A stretch of 37,510 bases of DNA from Deltaproteobacteria bacterium RBG_16_49_23. GTDB lineage: Bacteria > Desulfobacterota > BSN033 > UBA1163. The notes under the pieces were generated by a model, which worked only from the letters and a program-made list of their open reading frames with translations, was not told where the DNA came from and did no database searches. Of the stretch, positions 1-8,990 are shown piece by piece. The position numbers and the translations under genes are program-made. The stretch lies in NCBI GenBank assembly GCA_001798855.1, contig MGQQ01000075.1, forward strand, positions 1-37,510, in the 5' to 3' direction. Each line of letters begins with the position of its first letter. Position 1 is the stretch's first letter.

Positions 1-2
1 GA

Positions 3-155
3 TGGACAAGGGCCACCTTTATCCTGAGGAAGGATTATTTAGAAAAACTCAAAGCATCTGCATATTGGGAAAGAAAGAAGATAAAGGAAATGATAGATGA
101 AGCTTTGAGGTTGTACCTGAAAGGGAAAAAAACCAAGAAGAGGATAAATAGATAA
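3..155 (+). CDS. C-terminal part of a ribbon-helix-helix protein (5' end outside the window)
   Basis: The frame is open from the window edge to TAA at 153-155 and gives about 50 residues. It begins with the pattern RATFILRKDYLEKLK and continues with a lysine-rich helix containing WERKKIKEMIDEALRLYL. This looks like the strand-helix-helix of MetJ/Arc-type ribbon-helix-helix proteins, where a short strand is followed by two helices and where ERK.IKE..DEAL is a common motif. Such proteins are usually small DNA-binding repressors or antitoxins. No toxin-like gene follows in the 57 bp before the next gene, so a partner, if any, would lie upstream. The start codon is not visible. The fold assignment is by motif only. 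Confidence 0.6.
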   Translation, partial: WTRATFILRKDYLEKLKASAYWERKKIKEMIDEALRLYLKGKKTKKRINR

Positions 156-212
156 CGTTTTAAATTAAGGTGGGAGTAATTTTAATTTCACCATCATTGG
201 GACTTAAATGAG

Positions 213-995
213 ATGGTTAAGGTTCTAATAACAATTTTATTTACGACTTTATTATTCACTTTTTTTCCGGCAGGGTTCTTATCCGCCGGGGGATCACCCC
301 ATGTTCCCATTCTTCTTTATCATCGCTTTGGGCCTGCAGCCACCGACAGCATGACTGTGACAACACATACTTTCGAGGCTCATTTAAAATATCTCATGAC
401 CAACGGATACAGGGTGATACCCGTCAGAGAGCTTATAGACTATTATCTCGGAAAAAGACCGCCTCCTCATCCTAAGTCCGTCGTGATCACGGTTGATGAT
501 GGTCACAAATCCGTCCACACAGACATGTTCCCTCTCATCAAAAAATATCACATTCCAGTTACCATGTTTATCTACCCTTCTGCCATATCGAACGCATCCT
601 ACGCCATGACATGGGGCCAGCTCAGAGAAATGAAAGAAACTGGCCTTTTTGACTTCCAGTCTCATACCTTCTGGCATCCTAACTTCAAGAAAGAGAAAAC
701 GAAGTTAAAACCGGCTGAATACGAAAGTTTTGTAGGCATGCAATTAAAAAAATCGAAGGAGAAGCTGGAGGCGGAGCTGAAGGACAGAGTGGATATGCTG
801 GCGTGGCCCTTTGGTATTTATGATGACGACCTCATCCACAAGGCGGGAAAGGCAGGATATATGGCCACTTTCACTATGGAGCGGAATCCGGCAACCTCTT
901 CTCATAACGTTAGGGCCCTTCCCCGTTACCTGATGACGAACGGAGAAACCGGCAAGGCGTTTGTGATAATTCTGTCAGACTCACCAAGGGGGTAG
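213..995 (+). CDS. secreted polysaccharide deacetylase (NodB/CE4 domain)
   Basis: A 260-aa protein with an N-terminal hydrophobic signal segment (about residues 3-25) and a NodB-type metal-dependent deacetylase domain. Visible motifs are TVDDG at 93-97 (catalytic Asp and metal Asp), the metal-binding H-x3-H in SHTFWHPN (His151, His155) and WPFG near 198-201. The leading LLYHRFG and the domain order resemble the deacetylase half of PgaB/IcaB, which removes N-acetyl groups from exported or cell-wall aminosugar polymers. The stop codon lies 4 bp before the next gene, a glycosidase-like protein, so the two are probably co-translated. ATG 213 lacks a strong Shine-Dalgarno; a purine-rich GGTGGGAG lies about 35 bp upstream. 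Substrate is not determinable from sequence. Confidence 0.85.
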   Translation: MVKVLITILFTTLLFTFFPAGFLSAGGSPHVPILLYHRFGPAATDSMTVTTHTFEAHLKYLMTNGYRVIPVRELIDYYLGKRPPPHPKSVVITVDDGHKSVHTDMFPLIKKYHIPVTMFIYPSAISNASYAMTWGQLREMKETGLFDFQSHTFWHPNFKKEKTKLKPAEYESFVGMQLKKSKEKLEAELKDRVDMLAWPFGIYDDDLIHKAGKAGYMATFTMERNPATSSHNVRALPRYLMTNGETGKAFVIILSDSPRG

Positions 996-999
996 AAAT

Positions 1000-2259
1000 A
1001 TGCTTATCAAAAAAAGACACAGGGCATGCATTGGATTGTTTGTTATTCTCTTCCTATTGATTCCAGTCCACACCATGGCCTATACGGCTGGGAAAGTGGT
1101 TGATTTTTTTACGAAGAAACCGGTAACAGGGGCCTTTATCACCGTAAACCAATACGGAGTCTTGACGGGTGAAAATGGAAGCTTCACAGTGAATACCGAG
1201 CTGAATAAATTAGCGGTGAGAGCGCCTGGATACAGGAGAGATGAGCAGATCATCCGCGCCCCTTTAAATAGCCTATCTCATGTGATAAAACTCATCCCCT
1301 TTACGCCGAAAGGTCTTTATCTCTCCTTTTATGGAATAGGGGATAGAGGTTTGCGAGGGTCCGCAATCAACCTTATCCAGGAGACCGAGCTTAATACCTT
1401 GGTGATTGATGTAAAGGGAGATAAAGGCATGATCCCATACAAGAGCTCCATCCCCCTCGCCGCTGAAGTGGGCGCCCAGCGAATTACCACCGTAAGAGAG
1501 ATGGCCGATCTCATGGGATCTCTGAAGGAAAAGGGGATCTATACCATTGCCCGGATCGTTGTATTTAAAGATAATCCCCTGGCCTTGGCGCGGCCTGATT
1601 GGGCGGTGAAAACACAGAATGGTGAGATATGGCGCGATAGAGAAAACCTGTCTTGGGTGGATCCATTTAATAAAGAGGTATGGGATTATAATATCAATAT
1701 TGCCATCGAAGCAGCAAAATATGGATTTGATGAGATACAGTTCGATTATATCCGGTTTCCTGATGCCTTGGGCCTTCGATTTTCAACGCCTAATACGGAG
1801 GAGAACCGAGTAAAAGCCATTACCGGATTTCTTATGGAGGCGAGAAGGAGGCTCATCCCACATAATGTCTATCTTTCTGCGGACATCTTTGGTTATGTCT
1901 GCTGGAATCGCAATGATACCGATATTGGACAAAGGCTCGAAGACCTTGCCCCTCATCTTGACTATATCTGCCCCATGCTTTACCCATCTGGATTTCAATA
2001 CGGCATACCAGGTTACAGAAATCCAGTTGCAAACGCTTATGAAATCATCTATCTTTCCCTTAAACGAGCCCAAGAACGGACCGGTCTCCCATCCTATCGT
2101 TTCAGACCATGGCTACAGGCATTCAGAGATTATGCCTTTGACAGAAGATATTTCAATGATAAAGAGATATTGGGTGAGGTCAAGGCCGCTGAAGGATTTG
2201 GTTCTCATGGTTGGATGCTCTGGAATCCAAGGAACAATTATTCCTCTATTCCTCGGTAG
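1000..2259 (+). CDS. putative glycoside hydrolase, DUF4015 family, with N-terminal beta-sandwich domain
   Basis: A 419-aa exported protein. Residues 1-27 form a signal peptide. Residues about 28-100 look like a carboxypeptidase-regulatory-like beta-sandwich (KVVDFFTKKPVTGA, then GENGSFTV). From about 105 the sequence matches the DUF4015 putative glycosidase TIM barrel: LVIDVKGDKG near 134-143 and the family motif DEIQFDYIRFPD at 244-255, whose acidic residues are the likely active site. It starts 4 bp after the deacetylase stop, with an AAGGGGG ribosome site about 8 bp upstream. Deacetylase plus glycosidase is the same pairing found fused in PgaB, though the PgaB hydrolase domain belongs to a different family. 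No experimentally defined substrate is known to me for DUF4015. Confidence 0.8.
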   Translation: MLIKKRHRACIGLFVILFLLIPVHTMAYTAGKVVDFFTKKPVTGAFITVNQYGVLTGENGSFTVNTELNKLAVRAPGYRRDEQIIRAPLNSLSHVIKLIPFTPKGLYLSFYGIGDRGLRGSAINLIQETELNTLVIDVKGDKGMIPYKSSIPLAAEVGAQRITTVREMADLMGSLKEKGIYTIARIVVFKDNPLALARPDWAVKTQNGEIWRDRENLSWVDPFNKEVWDYNINIAIEAAKYGFDEIQFDYIRFPDALGLRFSTPNTEENRVKAITGFLMEARRRLIPHNVYLSADIFGYVCWNRNDTDIGQRLEDLAPHLDYICPMLYPSGFQYGIPGYRNPVANAYEIIYLSLKRAQERTGLPSYRFRPWLQAFRDYAFDRRYFNDKEILGEVKAAEGFGSHGWMLWNPRNNYSSIPR

Positions 2260-2348
2260 GTCTGAAAAAAGAAAAACCGTTGAGCTGAGATTCGTTCGAT
2301 TCATTCATCTAGAATTCAAAGATAATGGCATGAAAGGGGCAGACGACG

Positions 2349-4649
2349 GTGAAGCCCTGTAAGATTCTCCTTCCATTGATGCTCTCTGTTATGATGGCCG
2401 CCTCAGCATCCTCTCAGGGGTTTCGTAGAGAGCAAATGACGTCTATCTCAGAGTTGGCGAACAAAGCAATCCAAGCGGGTAATATTCCAGGAGCGGTTAT
2501 TCTCATCGGGAACCAGGGGAAGGTTGTTTACCGCCAGGCTTTTGGCCTTGGCTCACGAGAGCCGAAGAAGATGCTCATGGCAACAGACACCATCTTTGAT
2601 ATTGCCTCCCTGACTAAAGTGATCGCAACATCCACTGCAGTGATGCAGCTGGTGGAGAAAGGGAAATTGAATCTCGAAGACCCAGTGGGCAAATATTGGC
2701 CTGAGTTCAGAACAAACGGGAAAGAAGAAATTACGGTACGCGATCTCCTCACGCACTATTCCGGCCTGCGAGCAGCTTTGGATTCACAGCCAGGGTGGTC
2801 AAGTTACGGCACAGCTCTAAGAATGATTGAGGAGGAGAAAGCTGTTCGCCCTCTTAGGACACACTTCATCTATAGCGACATCAATTTTATCATTCTGGGT
2901 GAGCTTGTCTCGCGCATCTCCGGGGTGCCTCTTGACAGTTACTGCACTGAACATATTTTTAAGCCTTTGGGAATGAAGGACACTGCCTTCAAGCCCTCCT
3001 CTAACCTCCGATCTCGCATCGCCCCCACCCAGTACCTGCAGGGTGCCAGGGGAAAGATGCTCTGGGGAGAAGTCCATGACCCGACGGCCTACCGTATGGG
3101 TGGGGTAGCCGGTCACGCCGGGCTTTTCTCTACTGCCGATGATCTTGCAATCTTTGCCCAGATGCTCCTCGATGGGGGGAGTGGAAAAAATCTGCAGATT
3201 CTTAGCCCTCTCATGGTCGAGAAGATGATCGTCCCTCAATCCCCTCCCGACAAAATACCCCTGAGGGGATTGGGTTGGAATATTGATTCCCCTCTTGCCT
3301 CTGATCGCTCCTTTGGACACAAAGGCTATACCGGAACTGGAATCTGGATGGATCCGGCTTCCAATACCTACCTCATTATCCTGACCAATCGGGTTCACCC
3401 GAATGGCAAAGGGAATGCCGAACCCCTACGAACGAAGGTTTTATCCCTCATCAATGAGACGATGGCAATGACTCATCGACCTTTACTGAGTAGCTATAGT
3501 GAATCAGGAAAAAGCAACAGTGAAAAGGTACAAACAGGAATCGACATTCTAGTGGAGGAGAAGTTCAGCCCTCTGGCTGGATTGCGTATAGGGCTTATCA
3601 CCAACCATTCAGGCATCGATTCAATGGGAAGGCGCACGGTGGACCTTCTCCATCAAGCTCCAGGTGTAAAACTGGTATCGATTTTAAGCCCGGAGCATGG
3701 CTTTTCCGGTAATGCAGAGGGAAAGGTCCCCTCGATGAAAGAGCCTTTCACGGGTCTGCCTATATATAGTCTTTATGGAGATGTTTTGCGACCGACACAA
3801 AAGATGCTCATCGGTCTGGACGCTCTTGTCTTCGACATCCAGGACGCAGGCGCTCGTTTCTACACTTATATCACCACCATGGGTTATGCGATGGAGGGGT
3901 GCGCTAAGAAGGGAATTCCTTTTTATGTTCTTGATAGGCCAAATCCGATCAATGCTTCATTTGTCCAGGGATCACTCCTGGACAGTAACTTGAGATCATT
4001 CACCGGATATTTTCCTCTCCCTATCCGGCATGGTATGACTGTTGGCGAGCTGGCTAATATGTTTAATGGTGAGAAGAAGATTGGCGCCAAATTGCACGTC
4101 GTCAAGATGCGTGGTTACGAGCGCACCCACTGGTATGATGAAACCGGTTTGCTGTGGGTAAGCCCATCACCGAACTTGCGCACCTTAATAGAAGCTATCC
4201 TTTATCCAGGAGTGGCATTGGTTGAAGGTTCAAACGTGAGTGTGGGCCGAGGGACGATGACACCTTTTGAACTATTAGGCGCTCCTTGGATGAATGGAGA
4301 AGAACTTGCGTCATACCTGAATCATCGTAAAATTCAGGGTCTCCGGTTCATGCCGGCAGAATTTACACCAAACAGCAGTCGTTTTAAAGATCAATTGTGT
4401 TATGGCGTCCAGATTGTCCTTCTTGATCGACAAGTCCTGGACTCCCCTGCCCTTGGAATAGAAATCGCCAGCGCACTTTACCGGCTCTATCCCCGGAGTT
4501 TCCAGCTTGACAAGACCTTGGGGTTGATCGGTTCCCGTGAGGTTTTGGAAGCCATAAAGGATGCCCAGGACCCCGCCTCCATTGTGCAGAAATGGCAGGG
4601 GCCCTTGGAACAGTTCTGCAGGCTCCGGTCAAAATATTTACTCTATTAG
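2349..4649 (+). CDS. fusion of beta-lactamase-fold serine hydrolase (AmiE-like) and NamZ-type exo-muramidase (DUF1343)
   Basis: A 766-aa exported protein with two enzyme domains. After a signal peptide (about 1-22), residues 30-375 are a penicillin-binding/beta-lactamase-fold hydrolase: SxxK as SLTK (Ser87, Lys90), the second motif as YSD (175-177) and the HxG triad as HKG (324-326). Residues about 397-766 are DUF1343, the family of NamZ, an exo-beta-N-acetylmuramidase (GH171). In Bacillus subtilis the AmiE amidase (beta-lactamase fold) and NamZ are separate neighbouring genes for peptidoglycan fragment recovery, so the fusion suggests one polypeptide acting on MurNAc-peptides. The start is GTG 2349 with AAAGGGG upstream; 89 bp separate it from the preceding gene. 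Amidase activity of the first domain is inference; D-peptidase or esterase activity is also possible. Confidence 0.85.
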   Translation: MKPCKILLPLMLSVMMAASASSQGFRREQMTSISELANKAIQAGNIPGAVILIGNQGKVVYRQAFGLGSREPKKMLMATDTIFDIASLTKVIATSTAVMQLVEKGKLNLEDPVGKYWPEFRTNGKEEITVRDLLTHYSGLRAALDSQPGWSSYGTALRMIEEEKAVRPLRTHFIYSDINFIILGELVSRISGVPLDSYCTEHIFKPLGMKDTAFKPSSNLRSRIAPTQYLQGARGKMLWGEVHDPTAYRMGGVAGHAGLFSTADDLAIFAQMLLDGGSGKNLQILSPLMVEKMIVPQSPPDKIPLRGLGWNIDSPLASDRSFGHKGYTGTGIWMDPASNTYLIILTNRVHPNGKGNAEPLRTKVLSLINETMAMTHRPLLSSYSESGKSNSEKVQTGIDILVEEKFSPLAGLRIGLITNHSGIDSMGRRTVDLLHQAPGVKLVSILSPEHGFSGNAEGKVPSMKEPFTGLPIYSLYGDVLRPTQKMLIGLDALVFDIQDAGARFYTYITTMGYAMEGCAKKGIPFYVLDRPNPINASFVQGSLLDSNLRSFTGYFPLPIRHGMTVGELANMFNGEKKIGAKLHVVKMRGYERTHWYDETGLLWVSPSPNLRTLIEAILYPGVALVEGSNVSVGRGTMTPFELLGAPWMNGEELASYLNHRKIQGLRFMPAEFTPNSSRFKDQLCYGVQIVLLDRQVLDSPALGIEIASALYRLYPRSFQLDKTLGLIGSREVLEAIKDAQDPASIVQKWQGPLEQFCRLRSKYLLY

Positions 4650-4671
4650 CCCACTCGAAAGATACTGCCCC

Positions 4672-5355
4672 CTAAGAAATATTCTCTTTGTTCAATTCGA
4701 AAAAAGCATTCAAAGTGGAAAGAATACTTTTCACATTGACAAGGTAAGCCCTGCATTGGATGCCGCTCCCCCGATGGTATTTGCCAAAATCTTTTTCAAA
4801 AAATTTGTAGACATGGCAGGTCAAAAAAATGTTGACCGATGGATCCAAGAGTTGCTGGGGCGTATATCCATAGTCTTTTCCCCAATGTTCCCAATTGATC
4901 TGCCCTAAACCATAATCACCGGTTTCTTGATTGATGCTGTTCTCTTTGAAATTACTTTCAGCCATGATCAATGCAATGATTTCCAGAGGATTGATTCCAT
5001 ATTTTTGAGAAGCATGGGTGATCAATCCGGCATACCTCAACACCTTACCTTCAGAAAGCTGAGCATCGGTGATGAATCGGATCACATTGGCGAGATGTAA
5101 AACTTCTTTAACGCTGGGGTCACGGGTAGGTTTTGTGGAGACGAGCAATTCCCTCATGCTCACCGGGAAGTCCATTCCCGGACGCCTTTGGGAAAAAGGC
5201 GAAAAATATTCCAGGAATAAAAAGACAGCGATGGCAATGATGAAAATGAGTTTGGTGACTTCGAAGATGGCAGGGATCCTCATCTTTTTTTTGGATTCTA
5301 AGGTAAAGTCACTCCCTGAACTGCACGGAATCAACTTGATGTTGAAGAGTTTCAT
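4672..5355 (-). CDS. membrane-anchored lytic transglycosylase (SLT domain)
   Basis: A 227-aa protein with one membrane anchor at about 34-50 and a C-terminal soluble-lytic-transglycosylase domain from about 105. The catalytic glutamate is Glu133 in MAESNF, followed by the family motif GDYGLGQIN at 146-154. These enzymes cleave the MurNAc-GlcNAc bond of peptidoglycan to anhydro-muropeptides in the periplasm. The gene converges on the AmiE/NamZ-like fusion gene with only 22 bp between stops, so peptidoglycan-cleaving enzymes of two kinds sit together. ATG 5355 is supported by AGGGAGAGGAG about 9 bp upstream and by a sigma-70-like promoter about 125 bp upstream. The C-terminal tyrosine motif region (AYLVNVKSIL) is typical of the fold. 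Confidence 0.88.
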   Translation of the reverse strand: MKLFNIKLIPCSSGSDFTLESKKKMRIPAIFEVTKLIFIIAIAVFLFLEYFSPFSQRRPGMDFPVSMRELLVSTKPTRDPSVKEVLHLANVIRFITDAQLSEGKVLRYAGLITHASQKYGINPLEIIALIMAESNFKENSINQETGDYGLGQINWEHWGKDYGYTPQQLLDPSVNIFLTCHVYKFFEKDFGKYHRGSGIQCRAYLVNVKSILSTLNAFFELNKENIS

Positions 5356-5480
5356 ATTCGTGTTCTCCTCTCCCTAATATTTCGCCTCCACTCAACTTCA
5401 AAAATCGTACGAATGGTTTAAAAAACTGTGGGCGACCCTGAGTCGAAAAAAATTTTATGATTAACTTTTGTTTGTTATAT

Positions 5481-5509
5481 ATTTTACAGTATACCATGAA
5501 GGCGATCAA
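5481..5509 (-). promoter_or_regulatory. sigma-70-like promoter for the lytic transglycosylase gene
   Basis: Read on the minus strand: TTGATC (-35, at 5504-5509), 17-bp spacer, TAAAAT (-10, at 5481-5486). The predicted start of transcription is near 5474, leaving about 120 nt of leader before ATG 5355. Spacing and five of six -10 matches make this a good candidate; it has not been scored by computation. Confidence 0.5.
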
Positions 5510-5624
5510 AATAATACTATAAAAATTAACCTCGGACCATTCTCAAATTGAGGCAGCCTTTTTGTTTCTTGCTCTCTTATTTCAGAATGATCAGAATGAC
5601 ATTCATGTTACATACCATGGGGCA

Positions 5625-5650
5625 TAAAAAGGGGAGGCTAAAGCCTCCCC
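5625..5650 (-). terminator. rho-independent terminator downstream of glyS (GGCTAAAGCC-type palindrome)
   Basis: The palindrome GGGGAGGC-taaa-GCCTCCCC (5631-5650) is followed, on the minus strand, by TTTTTATG (complement of 5623-5630). This gives a GC-rich 8-bp stem and a U-tract about 170 bp after the glyS stop codon. The core GGCTAAAGCC also occurs at 7938-7953 and in inverted form at 22946-22961, so the terminator may derive from a dispersed palindrome. The rest of 5356-5819 holds the promoter noted above; I see no gene in it. Confidence 0.6.
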
Positions 5651-5819
5651 TACTATCACGAATCAGACGACATAGGGTTAGATCGATCACGGCGTCTCGC
5701 TAAATTTATTACTCATTTTCTTCCCCTTTTTGATATCTCCCAATAATTTCTTAGAGTAATGATTTTGACAGAGTGGAACCCCTTTAAGGCAAGGAGGTCT
5801 GAATCTCCTGCATGGATGG

Positions 5820-7883
5820 TCAGGTGAGTTTGGAGAAGTCGGCGAACCTGAGGAAGAGCTGGCCAATTTCATCTAAGAGGGCGAGGCGGTTATTCCGGAT
5901 TGCTTCATCTTCGACCATGACCATTACGCCATCGAAAAAGTCGTCTATTGGCTTCTTCATTTGGGTCATCTCCAGAAGCGCGGAAGGATAATCTCTTTTT
6001 CTGAGATGAAGACCAATCCTTTCCCCGGCCTTAAGAAACGATTGATAGAGATTCTTCTCGGCAGATTCGGAGAAGAGGGACGGATCGATTCCCTTCCCTG
6101 AAGGCGCTCCTTTCAGGATATTCATCGCCCGCTTAAAGCCGATCACAATCGATTCGAAGTCCTTCCATTCTTTTGCCTCCCTTAATGCGTCGATCCGGCG
6201 CTGGACATCCAACAATTGATCAAAGGAAGTTGACAGGACAGCCTCAATCACATCAAAAGGATATCCCTTGTCAAGAAGAAAGTTCTGGTAGCGGATGCGG
6301 AAAAAATCCAGAACCTCATTTTTAACTTCGTTTAAAGGCCGCTCCATCTTTCCCTGCAACTGACGCCCGCTTTCTTCGAGCAACTCGCCAAGGGAGAGGG
6401 AATATTCTTTTTCGAGAATGATCCGCAGGATTCCCAGCGCCTGACGCCTCAGGCCAAATGGGTCGGTGGTCCCGGTTGGAAGAAGGCCGACGCTGAAGCA
6501 GCCCACGATCGTATCCATCTTGTCAGCGATGCTAACAACATCCCCGACAGGGCCGGAAGGCAGTCGGTCCCCTGAAAAACCGGGCAGGTAGTGTTCGTAG
6601 ATCGCCTGGGAAACCTCTGGTTTTTCTCCGGACAGATGGGCGTATTCCCTGCCTACAATCCCCTGAAGTTTTGGAAACTCCCCAACCATTCCGGTCACCA
6701 GGTCGGCCTTGCACAGAAGGGCCGCCCTCTCCACTGACATCAGGAGTTTCGGATCGATGCGTTCCACAATCCAGGAGGCCAGGTTTTTAAACCGCATCAC
6801 CTTCTCATAAGACGTTCCCAACTTTGCCTGGAAAACCACCTTCTTCAATAGTTCCACCCTTTTTTCGAGGGTAATTTTCATATCATCTTTAAAGAAGAAA
6901 GCCGCATCGGAAAGCCTCGCCTTGAGCACACGCTCATTCCCCTTCACCACCACCTTCTCATCTCTCGGGACAATATTGCTGATGAAGATGAAATGGGGCA
7001 GCAATCTTCCATGATCGTCCATCAGAGGAAAGTATCTCTGATGCTCCTTCATCGAATGGATGACGACCTCCCGTGGCAGGTGGAGAAATTTTTCGTCGAA
7101 ACTTCCGCAGAGGGGAAGAGGATACTCGACCAGAAAGTTGACCTCGTTGAGAAGTTCCTCATCCTTTAAGACCTTCCCGGAAACCCTGGCCCCTTCCCGG
7201 ATCATCCCCTTTTCTATTCTTTTCTTCCTTTCGGCTGGATCGACAATGACAGAAGCCTCGCCCAACTTCTGTAAATAGGTTCTAAAATCCTTCACTGCAA
7301 TGGGATCAGGATGCATGAACCGATGACCATACGTGATATTTCCACTCCGGACATCTCCGATTTCGAAAGGAATGACCTCTCCCCCGAAGAGGCCGAGGAT
7401 CCAGTGAATGGGTCGGGCGAACCGGATCGACACCTCTGCCCATCTCATCGACTTCTGAAAGGGAATGGAAAGAATGACGCCGGGAAGCAGGGAAGAAAGA
7501 ATTTCAATCGTGGCTTTTCCAGTCTCCTTTTTTACAGCGCAAAGGTATTCCCCCTTCTCTGTCTGAATCACCTCAAGAGATTCAACGGGAACCGATTTAC
7601 CTTTTGCAAAACCGATCGCCGCCTTTGTGGGCTTGCCACTGGAATCGAAGGAAGCCGCTTTCGAAGGCCCTATCTTCTTAATCTCTTCATCTCTCTGTTT
7701 CTCTGAAACGGATTCGACATAGAGGACGATCCGCCTGGGTGTTCCCAGGGTTTGGATTCCCTTAAAATCGATCCGGTTGGCCTCAAACTCTTTCTGCACA
7801 AGTTCTTTCAGATCGGACAAAGCCTTCGGGATAAATCCGGCTGGTATCTCCTCTGTCCCGATCTCCAAAAGCAGTTCTTTCAT
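5820..7883 (-). CDS. glyS: glycyl-tRNA synthetase beta subunit
   Basis: A 687-aa protein, the usual length of the beta subunit of the bacterial alpha2beta2 glycyl-tRNA synthetase. It opens with LLLEIGTEEIPAGF, the family's N-terminal signature. It contains TLGTPRR, the conserved stretch around FARPIHWILGLFGG, and the HD-like and C-terminal DALR-type anticodon-binding region (INILKGAPSGKG, DFFDGVMVM). The beta subunit recognises tRNA-Gly and is required with GlyQ for charging. The gene lies 131 bp downstream of glyQ on the same strand; the gap contains a GGCTAAAGCC palindrome and a repeated CGTGTCCGTG. ATG 7883 has AAAGGAG 11 bp upstream. Confidence 0.97.
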   Translation of the reverse strand: MKELLLEIGTEEIPAGFIPKALSDLKELVQKEFEANRIDFKGIQTLGTPRRIVLYVESVSEKQRDEEIKKIGPSKAASFDSSGKPTKAAIGFAKGKSVPVESLEVIQTEKGEYLCAVKKETGKATIEILSSLLPGVILSIPFQKSMRWAEVSIRFARPIHWILGLFGGEVIPFEIGDVRSGNITYGHRFMHPDPIAVKDFRTYLQKLGEASVIVDPAERKKRIEKGMIREGARVSGKVLKDEELLNEVNFLVEYPLPLCGSFDEKFLHLPREVVIHSMKEHQRYFPLMDDHGRLLPHFIFISNIVPRDEKVVVKGNERVLKARLSDAAFFFKDDMKITLEKRVELLKKVVFQAKLGTSYEKVMRFKNLASWIVERIDPKLLMSVERAALLCKADLVTGMVGEFPKLQGIVGREYAHLSGEKPEVSQAIYEHYLPGFSGDRLPSGPVGDVVSIADKMDTIVGCFSVGLLPTGTTDPFGLRRQALGILRIILEKEYSLSLGELLEESGRQLQGKMERPLNEVKNEVLDFFRIRYQNFLLDKGYPFDVIEAVLSTSFDQLLDVQRRIDALREAKEWKDFESIVIGFKRAMNILKGAPSGKGIDPSLFSESAEKNLYQSFLKAGERIGLHLRKRDYPSALLEMTQMKKPIDDFFDGVMVMVEDEAIRNNRLALLDEIGQLFLRFADFSKLT

Positions 7884-7937
7884 GCTCAGAAAGTCTCCTT
7901 TAAAATATCGTGTCCGTGAACACCTTTCAAAAAGTAC

Positions 7938-7953
7938 GCAGGCTAAAGCCCGC
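7938..7953. repeat. GGCTAAAGCC-core palindrome between glyQ and glyS
   Basis: GCAGGC-taaa-GCCCGC forms a short hairpin followed by GGCTACC. The same core appears at 5631-5650 (terminator of glyS) and 22946-22961 (before birA). It is flanked by two copies of CGTGTCCGTG at 7909-7918 and 7982-7991, which may mark the edges of an inserted piece. Confidence 0.5.
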
Positions 7954-8014
7954 GGCTACCCACTCCTCATAAATAAAATGACGTGTCCGTGCAGGGAACG
8001 CATATATTCGTTTT

Positions 8015-8914
8015 TTACTCCGAACTCCGAACTCCGAACTCCGAACTCTTCTTTAACAACGGAAACCCCATCTCTTCTCTCTGCTTGAGATACCCTTCTG
8101 CGCATAATCCCGCCAGGGTCCTCACCCTCAGGATATAGCCCATCCTTTCGGTGACACTGATGGCGCCCCGGGCATCAAGAAGGTTGAAGGTGTGAGAGGT
8201 CTTCAAACAATAATCGTAGGCCGGAAAGACGATCCCCTTCTCAATCAATCTCTTTGCCTCTTTCTCATACATCTCAAAGAGGCGAAAGAGCATCTCCACA
8301 TCCGCTTCCTCGAAATTGTATGTTGAAAATTCCACCTCACCCCGATGATGGACATCGCCATATTTGATTCCTCTGGTCCATTCGAGGTCGTAGACATTAT
8401 CCACAGCCTGAAGATACATGGCGATCCGCTCAATGCCGTAGGTGATCTCTACGGGGATGGGGCTGAGTTCGATTCCGCCCGCCTGCTGGAAATAGGTGAA
8501 CTGGGTGATCTCCATTCCGTCGAGCCAGACTTCCCAGCCCAATCCCCATGCTCCCAGAGTGGGAGACTCCCAGTCGTCCTCCACGAAACGGATGTCATGG
8601 CTGATGGGATCGATGCCGAAAGACCTCAGGCTCTTGAGATAGATCTCCTGAATATCGATGGGAGAGGGTTTGATGATGACCTGATATTGATAATAGTGCT
8701 GGAGGCGATTGGGATTCTCCCCGTACCGGCCATCGGTGGGACGACGGGAAGGCTCCACATAAGCAACCCTCCAGGGTTCAGGACCCAGGACCCTGAGAAA
8801 GGTGGCAGGGTTAAAAGTCCCTGCCCCCACTTCGATATCATAGGGCTGTTGAATCACACATCCCTGACCCGCCCAGAACCTCTGCAGAGAGAAGATCAAT
8901 TCCTGAAAATCCAT
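8015..8914 (-). CDS. glyQ: glycyl-tRNA synthetase alpha subunit
   Basis: A 299-aa class II synthetase subunit that forms glycyl-adenylate and charges tRNA-Gly with GlyS. The N-terminal [24 protein letters not shown] and the blocks [31 protein letters not shown] and [13 protein letters not shown] are nearly invariant in the family. The ordinary domain ends at about residue 289; the last ten residues, [10 protein letters not shown], are encoded by a 7-bp tandem repeat that has invaded the 3' end and supplied a new stop. ATG 8914 has AAAGGAG 6 bp upstream and a TTGACA promoter further up. The gene is upstream of glyS as in most bacteria that use this enzyme type. Confidence 0.97.
   Translation of the reverse strand: MDFQELIFSLQRFWAGQGCVIQQPYDIEVGAGTFNPATFLRVLGPEPWRVAYVEPSRRPTDGRYGENPNRLQHYYQYQVIIKPSPIDIQEIYLKSLRSFGIDPISHDIRFVEDDWESPTLGAWGLGWEVWLDGMEITQFTYFQQAGGIELSPIPVEITYGIERIAMYLQAVDNVYDLEWTRGIKYGDVHHRGEVEFSTYNFEEADVEMLFRLFEMYEKEAKRLIEKGIVFPAYDYCLKTSHTFNLLDARGAISVTERMGYILRVRTLAGLCAEGYLKQREEMGFPLLKKSSEFGVRSSE
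8017..8050. repeat. 7-bp tandem repeat overlapping the 3' end of glyQ
   Basis: Four complete copies of ACTCCGA and a partial fifth run from 8017. Read in glyQ they encode SSEFGVR, because 7 bp repeats three times per seven codons. A different 7-bp array overlaps the 3' end of coaX at about 20797-20860. Confidence 0.85.
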
Positions 8915-8945
8915 TCTTTCTCCTTTAATCCTCGTAACGGAGTAG

Positions 8946-8975
8946 GATGTATCACTTTCAACGTTTGGATGTCAA
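8946..8975 (-). promoter_or_regulatory. candidate promoter of glyQS
   Basis: Minus strand: TTGACA (8970-8975), 18-bp spacer, TACATC (8946-8951), which is a perfect -35 with a weak -10. It lies about 35-60 bp upstream of glyQ and just downstream of the composite repeat at 8991-9310, so glyQS can be transcribed independently of recO. Confidence 0.4.
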
Positions 8976-8990
8976 CCCCTGAGAAATTCG

